From the NCBI GenBank assembly GCA_964408795.1, contig CAYPAW010000006.1, positions 1 to 64,000 of the forward strand: a stretch of DNA of 64,000 bases. Direction: 5' to 3'. Source of the stretch: JABMQB01 sp964408795. GTDB taxonomy: Bacteria > Bacteroidota > Bacteroidia > Bacteroidales > Prolixibacteraceae. This document shows positions 43,186 to 50,179 of this stretch, one piece after another. Position 1 is the stretch's first letter. Each line of letters begins with the position of its first letter. Under the pieces are notes generated by a model. It saw nothing but the letters and a program-made list of their open reading frames with translations, ran no database searches and was not told where the DNA came from. Both the position numbers and the translations under genes were made by a program.

Positions 43186-44993
43186 TTATTTCAATGCAGA
43201 AATATTCATTTTTGATCTACCACGCAGATTACGAAGATTTTCTGAAAAAATTACAGGAAATTGGCGTTCTTCATGCAATTGAAAAAGAAGTAGATCAATC
43301 CGATGATATTGCTATCCGTCTGGTTAAACTTTCCCAATACGATAAAACGATCAAACTGTTGAAAAGCAGGGAAGTAGAACCCAAAGACACCCCAAAATAT
43401 GAGGATGGGAAGGCCCTGTTTGACAAATTGCTGGAAAAACAGGAGGAACGGGAGCACCTGAACCTGGCATTGGCTAACCAAAAAAAGGAACTTACGAAAG
43501 TTGAGCCCTGGGGTGATTTTTCGATGCAGAAAGTGGAAGATCTCCAAAAGTACGGAATTACCGTGAAGTTTTTTGTGACCTCCAAAAAACGTTTTGAAAC
43601 CCTGGATCCGGGAGATGAATTTACGGTGGAGAAGATTTCTGAAGAAGGGAATTTTGTCTATTTTCTGGTCTTCGGAAAAACAGACAGCGATTTCGGAACC
43701 ATTGAAGCCGATGAGGTTCCCCCGATAAAACATACCCTGGGGAATATAAAAAAGGAGATAGCTACGATTCAGGAGAAGATCAAAAAGATCGAGCAGTTTT
43801 TTGATGACTGCGCGGCTACGTCCCTGGATTTACTGGAACAGACCCGGAACAGAGTAAAGGAAACAGCCGATTTTTATAAAGTTCGCGATCTTTCCGAGAC
43901 GGAAGCTGAGGGAAAAGTGAAACTCCTGGAAGGCTGGGTGCCCGTAACCAAAGAGGAGGAGGTTACAAAGTTCCTGGATGATCACGAAGTGGTTTATGTA
44001 AGCCAGAAACCGGATCAGAAGGATAAGGTGCCCATACTGCTGCATAACAACCGGTTCTCACGGTTGTTTGAGCCAATTGGGAAGTTGTTTTCGCTGCCCG
44101 ATTATCATGAACTGGATTTAACGGTTTTCTTTGCTCCCTTTTTCATGATGTTTTTTGGTTTTTGCCTGGGAGATGCCGGCTACGGACTTTTATTTCTTAT
44201 TGGTGCCGGGATCTATAAACTCAAAGCCAAAGAGTCCTTCAAGCCCCTGTTGTCTTTAGCTCAGTGGCTCGGGCTGGCTACGGTGATCTTTGGGCTTCTT
44301 TCTGGAACCTTCTTCGGGATTAACCTGATTGAAACAGAAATACCGTTTTTAACCGGTTATCAGGATCTGTTTTTCAATCCGGACAAGATGTTCAATCTTG
44401 CGCTGGTGGTTGGATTTATTCAGATTGTATTTGGCTTGATTGTGAAAACGGCAAATCAGATGAAACAAAACGGATGGGTCTATGGCTTGTCTTCCATAGG
44501 ATGGATCATCGTGCTGCTTGGATCCGTGATGTATGTCCTGCTTACCAACATAGGCATTCTGCCATCCAACAAGGTAATGCTGTATATTATTTTGGGAATC
44601 GGGGGCTTCTTCATTTTGTTTTTTAGCAATCCGAAGGCCAATATTTTTTCACGTATCGGCACAGGGATATGGGATATTTATTCTACTGTAACCGGAGTTT
44701 TCGGTGATTTGTTGTCCTACATCCGGTTGTTTGCCCTGGGATTATCCAGTGCGATCCTGGGCTTTGTAATCAATGATATCGGAATCCAGATCCTGGGATC
44801 AGCACCCATCATCGGTCCCATCTTCTTTGTGATATTTCTTTTACTGGGTCATACGCTCAACATTCTCATTTCTTCGCTGGGATCCTTTGTACACCCTATG
44901 CGTCTGACATTTGTCGAGTTTTATAAAAATGCCGGTTTTAAAGGAGGAGGAAAGGCGTACCGTCCCTTTGCCAAACAGAAAGATCAGGAATAA
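43182..44993 (+). CDS. atpI: V/A-type ATPase membrane subunit I (a-type)
   Basis: A 603-residue subunit. The N-terminal half (about 1-300) is a soluble two-lobe arm with coiled coil; the C-terminal half has about seven to eight transmembrane helices, starting at LTVFFAPFFMMFFGFCLGDAGYGLLFL, and ends in LLSYIRLFALGLSSAILGFVIND, the helix bearing the essential ion-channel Arg, and HPMRLTFVEFYKNAGFKGGGKAYRPF. It forms the stator half-channels against the K ring. The ATG at 43182 overlaps the atpD stop; another in-frame ATG lies at 43194. Confidence 0.96.
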   Translation: MIISMQKYSFLIYHADYEDFLKKLQEIGVLHAIEKEVDQSDDIAIRLVKLSQYDKTIKLLKSREVEPKDTPKYEDGKALFDKLLEKQEEREHLNLALANQKKELTKVEPWGDFSMQKVEDLQKYGITVKFFVTSKKRFETLDPGDEFTVEKISEEGNFVYFLVFGKTDSDFGTIEADEVPPIKHTLGNIKKEIATIQEKIKKIEQFFDDCAATSLDLLEQTRNRVKETADFYKVRDLSETEAEGKVKLLEGWVPVTKEEEVTKFLDDHEVVYVSQKPDQKDKVPILLHNNRFSRLFEPIGKLFSLPDYHELDLTVFFAPFFMMFFGFCLGDAGYGLLFLIGAGIYKLKAKESFKPLLSLAQWLGLATVIFGLLSGTFFGINLIETEIPFLTGYQDLFFNPDKMFNLALVVGFIQIVFGLIVKTANQMKQNGWVYGLSSIGWIIVLLGSVMYVLLTNIGILPSNKVMLYIILGIGGFFILFFSNPKANIFSRIGTGIWDIYSTVTGVFGDLLSYIRLFALGLSSAILGFVINDIGIQILGSAPIIGPIFFVIFLLLGHTLNILISSLGSFVHPMRLTFVEFYKNAGFKGGGKAYRPFAKQKDQE

Positions 44994-45039
44994 AAAAAAT
45001 AATACCATTCATTCAATTACATAAAAAAATTTTTTGATT

Positions 45040-45501
45040 ATGAGTACAGCATTAATTCTTGCATACATTGGTCTTGGACTGATGGTTGCATTAGCCGGAA
45101 TCGGAAGTGCCATCGGAGTATCATCAGGTGGAAATGCTACAATTGGTTCATTAAAAAAGAACGATGAAGCTTTTGGTAGTTACATGCTTCTGAGTGCTTT
45201 ACCCGGAACTCAGGGTTTGTATGGGTTTGCCGGGTTTTTTATTGTGAATACACGGTTGGCAGAAATTGGAGCAGCCCTTACCCTGCAACAGGGGGTTGCT
45301 GTTTTTGCTGCTGGTTTTGCGCTGGGTCTGGTAGGCTTGTTATCCGGTATTCAGCAAGGACGTGTCTGTGCTAACGGCATAGCCGGTATTGGCTCGGGAT
45401 ACGATATTTTTGGTAAAACAATGGTACTTGCAGTATTCCCTGAATTGTACGCTATCATCGCTTTTGCCGCTACCTTCCTGATCAGCAACACGGTTTTGTA
45501 A
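45040..45501 (+). CDS. atpK: V/A-type ATPase ring subunit K (four-helix)
   Basis: A 153-residue proteolipid with four membrane helices from duplication of a two-helix hairpin. Only the second hairpin has the ion-carrying glutamate (E135 in FPELYAII); the first has LPGTQG in its place. The residues matching the Na+ site of Enterococcus hirae NtpK (L61, T64, Q65, Q110, E139) are L54, T57, Q58, Q106 and E135. This argues for Na+ transport, though the NtpK Thr after the Glu is Leu here. ATG 45040 is preferred over TTG 45034. Last gene of the operon; a long hairpin follows. Confidence 0.93.
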   Translation: MSTALILAYIGLGLMVALAGIGSAIGVSSGGNATIGSLKKNDEAFGSYMLLSALPGTQGLYGFAGFFIVNTRLAEIGAALTLQQGVAVFAAGFALGLVGLLSGIQQGRVCANGIAGIGSGYDIFGKTMVLAVFPELYAIIAFAATFLISNTVL

Positions 45502-45524
45502 TATCCGGGAAGGATAAAAAATCC

Positions 45525-45579
45525 CATCAATACCATCTTTCCTGCATTGAAACGAATGGCAGGGAGGATGGTATTGATG
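45525..45579 (-). terminator. Very long hairpin in convergent gap; terminator for the tonB operon
   Basis: CATCAATACCATC (45525-45537) pairs perfectly with GATGGTATTGATG (45567-45579), and pairing continues inward (CCTGC with GCAGG) to a GAAACG loop, giving about 24 bp with one bulge. On the minus strand it is followed within a few bases by TTTTTT, as for an intrinsic terminator of tonB. On the plus strand no U-run follows, but the structure would also end or protect the V-ATPase mRNA. Confidence 0.75.
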
Positions 45580-45594
45580 TATTATTCAATAAAC

Positions 45595-46659
45595 TTAAGG
45601 GCGGGAACCTGCGGAAAGCGAGAATCTATAGGTAATGGTTCCCGTTTGAAAGGCCGGTGCGTTGTTGTCAATGTTGAATCGGGCCTGCAGGGCTGCTCTT
45701 TTGGCTGCTTCCAGAAGTTGCAGATTCAGTGTGTTTGAACCACTGACCCCGGCATCTGCTTTGGTGACATTTCCCTTTTTATCTACCGTAATTCTGACAA
45801 CAACGGTTCCCTCTTCGTTTCCCGGATATTCGGGTTCAGGCAGGTTCAGACTGGTTCTTCCCGAGAGGCTGTAGGAAATGCCGGACCCCTGGGTTCCGGA
45901 GCCACTGCCTCCCTCTCCGTATTGGGATGAATTGGGCGATCCTGTGAGAACGCCCTGATTTCCCCCGGGGTAGGTTACTCCCTGACTGTCGCCTTCATCG
46001 CTTCCTGTTTCTCCCCCACCACTGCCACTGTGCTCAAAGGCATTCCGGGTACGTGTATTGATTTCATTGATCTTCCGTTCTTCTTCTTCCCGTCGTTGTC
46101 TTTCCAGCTCTTCCAGACGCTGTCTTTCCAATTCTTCCAGACGCTGTCTTTCCAATTCTTCCTGGCGTTGTCTTTCCAACTCTTCCTGACGTTGTTTTTC
46201 CAGCTTTTCCTGACGTTGTTTTTCCAGTTCTTCCGCTTCTTTTTTGCGTCTTTCTTTTTCTTCGTTTTCTTTTTTTATTCTTTCTTCTTCTTCTCTTTTT
46301 TTCTCTGCTGCGTCAATTGCTACGGTTTCTTCGTAATCTTGTGTCATTGCTTCATTTTCAGCAGCAGGAGGGGAAGAGGTTGGTTCCGGTTCGGAGGCAG
46401 GCTGGGGAGGAGGGGTTTCCCGGGGAGGGCTTTCTTCCGTTTTACGCTCTTCCCTGACGACAGGAGGAGTATGTCGGGCCAGACTTGTTTCCGTTTTTCC
46501 CAGACCCTGATCTCCGGTGCCAAAATTTACCAGGATGCCCTCTTCTCCCGGCAACGGAAAGGGTGTAAAGAACCCGAGCCAGATCAACAAAACCAAAACA
46601 ATCAGATGAAAAATGGTTGATCCGATGAGTCCTTTTTTATGTTTTTTGAGATAGTTCAT
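45595..46659 (-). CDS. TonB/TolA-like energy transducer
   Basis: A 354-residue protein: short cytosolic start, one membrane anchor (STIFHLIVLVLLIWLGFF), a Pro/Glu-rich stretch, a long charged coiled coil including six 8-residue LEKQRQEE-type repeats (about residues 141-188), a Gly/Ser-rich hinge and a C-terminal TonB domain (about 275-350: LPEPEYPGNEEGTVVVRITVDKKGNVTKADAGVSG). It should span the periplasm and pass proton-motive energy from ExbB-ExbD to outer-membrane receptors. The long TolA-like helix leaves a TolQRA role possible. It lies 5 bp after exbD. Confidence 0.85.
   Translation of the reverse strand: MNYLKKHKKGLIGSTIFHLIVLVLLIWLGFFTPFPLPGEEGILVNFGTGDQGLGKTETSLARHTPPVVREERKTEESPPRETPPPQPASEPEPTSSPPAAENEAMTQDYEETVAIDAAEKKREEEERIKKENEEKERRKKEAEELEKQRQEKLEKQRQEELERQRQEELERQRLEELERQRLEELERQRREEEERKINEINTRTRNAFEHSGSGGGETGSDEGDSQGVTYPGGNQGVLTGSPNSSQYGEGGSGSGTQGSGISYSLSGRTSLNLPEPEYPGNEEGTVVVRITVDKKGNVTKADAGVSGSNTLNLQLLEAAKRAALQARFNIDNNAPAFQTGTITYRFSLSAGSRP
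46094..46237 (-). repeat. 6 x 24-bp in-frame tandem repeat inside the tonB-like gene
   Basis: Six 24-bp units encode LE(K/R)QR(Q/L/R)E(K/E). Adjacent units are nearly identical in DNA. The array lengthens the helical arm in 12-angstrom-scale steps without frame loss and is therefore likely to vary among strains. Confidence 0.9.
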
Positions 46660-46664
46660 TTCTT

Positions 46665-47072
46665 TTATTCGGGTGCCGTTGCAATGATCATCTTATATTG
46701 ATTTCTTCGCGCAATGTTCATTATTTTTACCACTTCATTGATGGGTACGGTCTGGTCTGCATGAAGAGAAATGTAAATGTCGGAGTTTTGGGTTCCATAG
46801 CGTTGCTGCAGAAAAGGTTCTATTTCCTGAAAGAGTACTTTACGAACGGTTCCGTTGTCATTCACATAATAGTCCAGCTTACTGGTTATGGAAATGGTTG
46901 TAATTGGCTTTGCTGAAGTCTGGTTATTGCTTTGGGGAAGCAACAATTTCAATGCGTTGGGAGCGATCAGCGTCGATGTAACCATGAAAAAGATAAGCAG
47001 GAGAAATACAATGTCCGTCATGGAGGACATGCTGAATGTTGAATTGACTCTGTTTCTTCTTTTTAATGTCAT
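46665..47072 (-). CDS. exbD: ExbD/TolR-family protein
   Basis: A 135-residue protein with one N-terminal membrane helix (SSMTDIVFLLLIFFMVTSTLI) that carries the Asp essential for proton translocation in the family (in MTDIVFLLL), and a periplasmic domain ending IMNIARRNQYKMIIATAP. It partners ExbB in the proton-driven motor. It lies 10 bp after exbB and 5 bp before the tonB-like gene. Only one exbD copy is present. Confidence 0.92.
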   Translation of the reverse strand: MTLKRRNRVNSTFSMSSMTDIVFLLLIFFMVTSTLIAPNALKLLLPQSNNQTSAKPITTISITSKLDYYVNDNGTVRKVLFQEIEPFLQQRYGTQNSDIYISLHADQTVPINEVVKIMNIARRNQYKMIIATAPE

Positions 47073-47082
47073 AGCAGGATTT

Positions 47083-47775
47083 TTATGCCGGTTCGTTCAG
47101 GATATCCATGAATTCGGAGGTAGCAGCCTCCATTTTGAAAACCACTTTTTCCACGTTAGAGACCAGGATGTTGTAAGCAAAATAGGCAATAATCCCCACA
47201 ATCAGTCCGGCTACGGTTGTTACCATGGCCTGGTAAATCCCGGCTGAAAGAAGGGTTACATTGATATTGTTGCCTGCGTTCGACATATCGTAGAAAGCCT
47301 GGATCATCCCCATTACGGTTCCCAGAAAGCCGATCATGGGCGCTCCTCCGGCTACTGAAGCAAGTACCGGAAGCCCTTTTTCCAGCTTGGAGATCTCAAG
47401 GTTTCCCACATTTTCTATGGCGGCATTAATATCCGTCAGAGGCCTTCCGATGCGCGATATCCCCTTTTCGATCATCCGGGCTGCCGGATTGTTGTTGCTC
47501 CTGCATAAAGCCAGTGCCGAATCAATCTTTCCTGAGGTAATATATACTTTTACTTTTTCAAGAAGGGAGACATCCACTTTCCCGGCTTTCTTAATAGCAA
47601 AAAAACGGTCAAAAAAGATGTATACCCCAATAAAAGACAAAAGAACAATCGGAATCATGATCCAGCCTCCTTTCAGGGCCATATCAATAAATTTCGTTGA
47701 AATACCTTCCGGATCAACGGCCATGGTGTCTAACTGGTTTGTTACATCTTGCTGAATGAATAATACGTTAAGCAT
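47083..47775 (-). CDS. exbB: MotA/TolQ/ExbB-family proton channel
   Basis: A 230-residue protein with three membrane helices: near 35-58 (GGWIMIPIVLLSFIGVYIFFDRFF), near 142-162 (GGAPMIGFLGTVMGMIQAF) and near 175-200 (SAGIYQAMVTTVAGLIVGIIAYFAYN). The second and third blocks are the family signature. It forms the proton channel with ExbD and energises the tonB-like protein. A terminator-like hairpin lies in its 5' leader, about 33 nt before the ATG, which hints at attenuation. Confidence 0.92.
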   Translation of the reverse strand: MLNVLFIQQDVTNQLDTMAVDPEGISTKFIDMALKGGWIMIPIVLLSFIGVYIFFDRFFAIKKAGKVDVSLLEKVKVYITSGKIDSALALCRSNNNPAARMIEKGISRIGRPLTDINAAIENVGNLEISKLEKGLPVLASVAGGAPMIGFLGTVMGMIQAFYDMSNAGNNINVTLLSAGIYQAMVTTVAGLIVGIIAYFAYNILVSNVEKVVFKMEAATSEFMDILNEPA

Positions 47776-48181
47776 GTTACTTTCTGTTGGTTTATACTAA
47801 ACTACATAAAAAAACGAGGTATCGTCTGAATTATTATACCTCGCTAAATTAAGCAATATTTCAGTGTCAATGGATTGTATCGGGGGATCTGTTTCTTTAG
47901 TTATGAACAGGTTCCTATTCATTTCCGTTCCTACAGGATGAAAGGTTTCGTTTCAGTCCCGAAAGAAGGGATTATTTCGAATTGTGGGAATCAGGATCTT
48001 ACCTACTGCAGATACTTCCGCGACTTTTCCGTTTTGTTCCGTGTCATTCTGTGAGAACCCTATGGCACAGGATGCCCTGGTTGGATCGTTTCCCTATTTT
48101 TATTCGACTGGTATCACCCCGGGAAAGGGACCAGGGTATTTTCACTTATTTGGGTAATCTTGATCCATTAAATATCAACGA
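47776..48181. other. 406-bp divergent intergenic region
   Basis: Holds the exbB leader hairpin at 47808-47843 and otherwise no gene I can support; a 67-codon frame (47982-48185) ending at the permease start has no family features. No good TAnnTTTG box is visible on either strand. Confidence 0.5.
47808..47843 (-). terminator. Terminator-like hairpin in the exbB 5' leader
   Basis: On the minus strand CGAGGTAT pairs with ATACCTCG around a 13-nt loop, immediately followed by seven T. It sits 32 bp upstream of the exbB ATG. As no minus-strand gene lies upstream, it would stop transcripts coming from further right, which suggests a leader attenuator or the end of a small RNA starting within 47850-48180. 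Confidence 0.6.
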
Positions 48182-49558
48182 ATGAAGATTCATACACTTT
48201 CGAAGAAACTGGATGCTCTTTATGAATTTGACCGGGAGGCCGTTAAACCTCATGCTTTTCAGAGCATAGGCAATTTTCTGGGTAGTTATGCGGGGGAGCA
48301 TGTTGCCGGTACCGAATTTGTCATCGGCATGCTCTTTGTCGCTCATGGAGTGACCGTTTTGGATATGTTCATAGGGGGGCTCATCGGGAACATCCTGGCA
48401 GTTCTTAGCTGGGCTTTGATTACTGCCCCGATTGCAGTAAAAGAGCGTTTATCTCTGTACTGGCAGTTGAAAAAGATCTGCGGGCCTGTTTTGGTGTTTC
48501 TGTATAATCTTGTCAATGCTCTGATGTTTTGTTTTCTGGCAGGGGCTATGGTTGCTGTTTCGGCAACGGCTGTGGGCATTCCTTTTCAGGTTGACATGCC
48601 CACATTAAACGACATGTACCCCACCGGGGCAGGCTGGATCATCACGGTATTTGTTGTGGGGGCAGTCATCACCCTTTTTGCAATTCTGGGTTTTGGGAGT
48701 CTTGCGCGGTTTTCCAAGGTTGCTGCTCCCTGGATGTTTCTCATTTTTGTGGCAGCTGCTTTTGCCTCCTTGCCTAAGCTGGGTATAGATCCCGGATTCA
48801 GTAATTTCTGGGAGGTTGCCCATGGTTCGATATGGACCGGCCAGGCGGCTGAAGGACAGTCACAATTTACCCTTTGGCATGTGATCTTTTTCACCTGGTT
48901 TGCCAATGCAGCCATGCACCTGGGAATGTCTGATTTATCGATTCTCCGGTATGCCCGCAAGTGGACCTATGGTTTTGCTTCCGCGGTGGGAATGTTCCTG
49001 GGGCATTATGTAGCCTGGATTGCTTCCGGTATTCTTTATGCTGCCGGTACCAGCGATGCTCCCGGGGAAGTTGCCTACCAGGCGATTGGCATTGCCGGCG
49101 CTTTATGCGTTGTCATTGCCGGATGGACAACGGCCAATCCTACCCTTTATAGAGCCGGCCTGGCCCTCCAGGTGGCCTCCCCCGGATGGAGCCGATGGAA
49201 AGTAACCCTCCTGGCGGGCCTCGTGACAACCCTCGCAGCCCTCTTCCCGGCCCTGGTCATGAAACTGCTCGACTTTGTGGCACTCTACGGACTCGTGTTG
49301 ATCCCTATGGGAGGAGTGATATTCGCCGATTTTTACCTGATGAAAAAAGCGAAACTTCAGGATTATTACGCTGAAAAACAAAAACTGAATTTTAACTGGG
49401 CCGCCGGACTAACCTGGTTCCTCCTGCTCGCCCTGGCCCTCCTGATGAACCTGGTATTCCATATTGAACTCTATTTCCTGCCTCTACCTGTATGGATTCT
49501 CTCTATTCCGTTGTTCCTCATTTTAAGTAAAATCTATCAGAAAAAAATCGCGGCATGA
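48182..49558 (+). CDS. NCS1-type (cytosine/purine/hydantoin-like) permease
   Basis: A 458-residue membrane protein with about 12 helices. The N-terminal SIGNFLGSYAGEHVAGTEFVIG and later WFANAAMHLGMSDLSILRYARKW regions follow the NCS1 / CodB pattern, and DFYLMKKAKLQDYY near residue 385 is a family-like loop. It probably imports a nucleobase-like or hydroxymethylpyrimidine compound by ion symport; substrate unknown. Its stop codon overlaps the start of a 58-residue membrane protein as ATGA. Confidence 0.78.
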   Translation: MKIHTLSKKLDALYEFDREAVKPHAFQSIGNFLGSYAGEHVAGTEFVIGMLFVAHGVTVLDMFIGGLIGNILAVLSWALITAPIAVKERLSLYWQLKKICGPVLVFLYNLVNALMFCFLAGAMVAVSATAVGIPFQVDMPTLNDMYPTGAGWIITVFVVGAVITLFAILGFGSLARFSKVAAPWMFLIFVAAAFASLPKLGIDPGFSNFWEVAHGSIWTGQAAEGQSQFTLWHVIFFTWFANAAMHLGMSDLSILRYARKWTYGFASAVGMFLGHYVAWIASGILYAAGTSDAPGEVAYQAIGIAGALCVVIAGWTTANPTLYRAGLALQVASPGWSRWKVTLLAGLVTTLAALFPALVMKLLDFVALYGLVLIPMGGVIFADFYLMKKAKLQDYYAEKQKLNFNWAAGLTWFLLLALALLMNLVFHIELYFLPLPVWILSIPLFLILSKIYQKKIAA

Positions 49559-49731
49559 ACACCCTGTTAAAAATAATTTCACTGATCGGATTGTTGCTGA
49601 CCATCATTCCTCCGATTCTGTTTTTCACCGGATCAATCGAACATGCTGAACAAAATCTATCCATGTTTATCGGTACGCTCCTCTGGTTTGGGAGTGCCTG
49701 GTTCTGGCTGGGAAGAAAGGCGAAAGGGTGA
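49555..49731 (+). CDS. Small two-helix membrane protein coupled to the permease
   Basis: A 58-residue protein starting MNTLLKIISLIGLLLTIIPP and ending GSAWFWLGRKAKG. Two hydrophobic helices (about 4-25 and 37-53) flank a short acidic loop. Its ATG overlaps the permease stop (ATGA), a strong sign of translation coupling and of a stable partnership. Small proteins of this look occur beside transporters in other Bacteroidota; a role as an accessory subunit is likely but unproven. Confidence 0.72.
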   Translation: MNTLLKIISLIGLLLTIIPPILFFTGSIEHAEQNLSMFIGTLLWFGSAWFWLGRKAKG

Positions 49732-49739
49732 GCGGGTGG

Positions 49740-49844
49740 TCATGGTTGTCTTCTTGCTTCGCTCACGTTGTCGTGGTTCTCATGGTTTTCATGGTTCTGC
49801 CTAAACATTACCAGCGACAACCACGAAAACCACGACAACCATGA
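49740..49844. repeat. Interleaved inverted-repeat block
   Basis: TCATGGTTGTC (49740-49750) pairs with GACAACCATGA (49834-49844), and GTTGTCGTGGTT (49767-49778) with AACCACGACAAC (49828-49839); a second CGACAACCACGA at 49815-49826 can replace the inner arm. The block is built from repeated GGTTGTCGTGG-like words. It lies just past the small membrane gene and could act as a transcript end. Confidence 0.65.
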
Positions 49845-49934
49845 CAACAACCATAACAAGGTACCCAAGGATCAATAAAACAAACCATACAATCAAACCA
49901 ATAATCCTTCCCGGTACCATCTTTCTCCTTTTAG

Positions 49935-50072
49935 CCTGAGCTATTCATACATTTTAAAAAACATGAAGAAAGCTCAGGTTAACCCCGACTTAGATGAAGT
50001 TAAACGTTGGAAGGAAGTTTTGCTGAATCTTAGTCGCTGTCGGAGACAGGAATAATTCATGAATTATTCGGG
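49935..50072. repeat. 138-bp MITE-like element, copy 1
   Basis: Colinear with 60624-60761 over 138 bp with about 8 mismatches and no gaps. Ends form an imperfect terminal inverted repeat (CCTGAGCTATTCAT versus CCCGAATAATTCAT, 10 of 14). The left half has a perfect stem CCTGAGCT/AGCTCAGG with a long AT-rich loop; the right end has the palindrome AATAATTCATGAATTATT. A 30-codon frame (49963-50055) and a 28-codon frame on the other strand are open in both copies. Confidence 0.85.
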
Positions 50073-50081
50073 TTGGGTTGA

Positions 50082-50110
50082 ATTCTCCTGCCAGGAGAAT
50101 TTTTTTTTTT
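50082..50110 (+). terminator. Strong intrinsic terminator
   Basis: ATTCTCC and GGAGAAT form a stem around TGCCA (extending to 9 bp at most), followed by ten or more T. It immediately follows the MITE-like element and would stop plus-strand transcription from the permease pair before the GH78 promoter. Confidence 0.85.
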
Positions 50111-50124
50111 ATTGAGCGTATAGC

Positions 50125-50158
50125 TTGAGAATAAATAACCTTAGATTGTTTACCTTTG
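50125..50158 (+). promoter_or_regulatory. Candidate promoter of the GH78 rhamnosidase gene
   Basis: TTG at 50125-50127 and TACCTTTG at 50151-50158 are 23 nt apart, at the upper limit of the Bacteroidota spacing. The -7 box covers the TTG (50156) that opens the longest frame, so translation more likely starts at an ATG downstream. Confidence 0.45.
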
Positions 50159-50179
50159 ACAAAGAACCGGTTTCCTTTC

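Larger units (their letters stand above)
49732..50179. other. 448-bp gene-free region with three structured elements
   Basis: Contains an interleaved inverted-repeat block (49740-49844), the first copy of the 138-bp MITE-like element (49935-50072), an intrinsic terminator (50082-50110) and the promoter of the GH78 gene (50125-50158). No standard gene is supported. Confidence 0.6.

Noticed and set aside
47844..48181. tRNA or known riboswitch in the exbB/permease gap
   Set aside because: No cloverleaf, T-loop or recognised riboswitch core could be found by eye.
47982..48185. 67-codon frame just before the NCS1 permease
   Set aside because: Arg/Pro-rich with no conserved look; overlaps the permease start out of frame.
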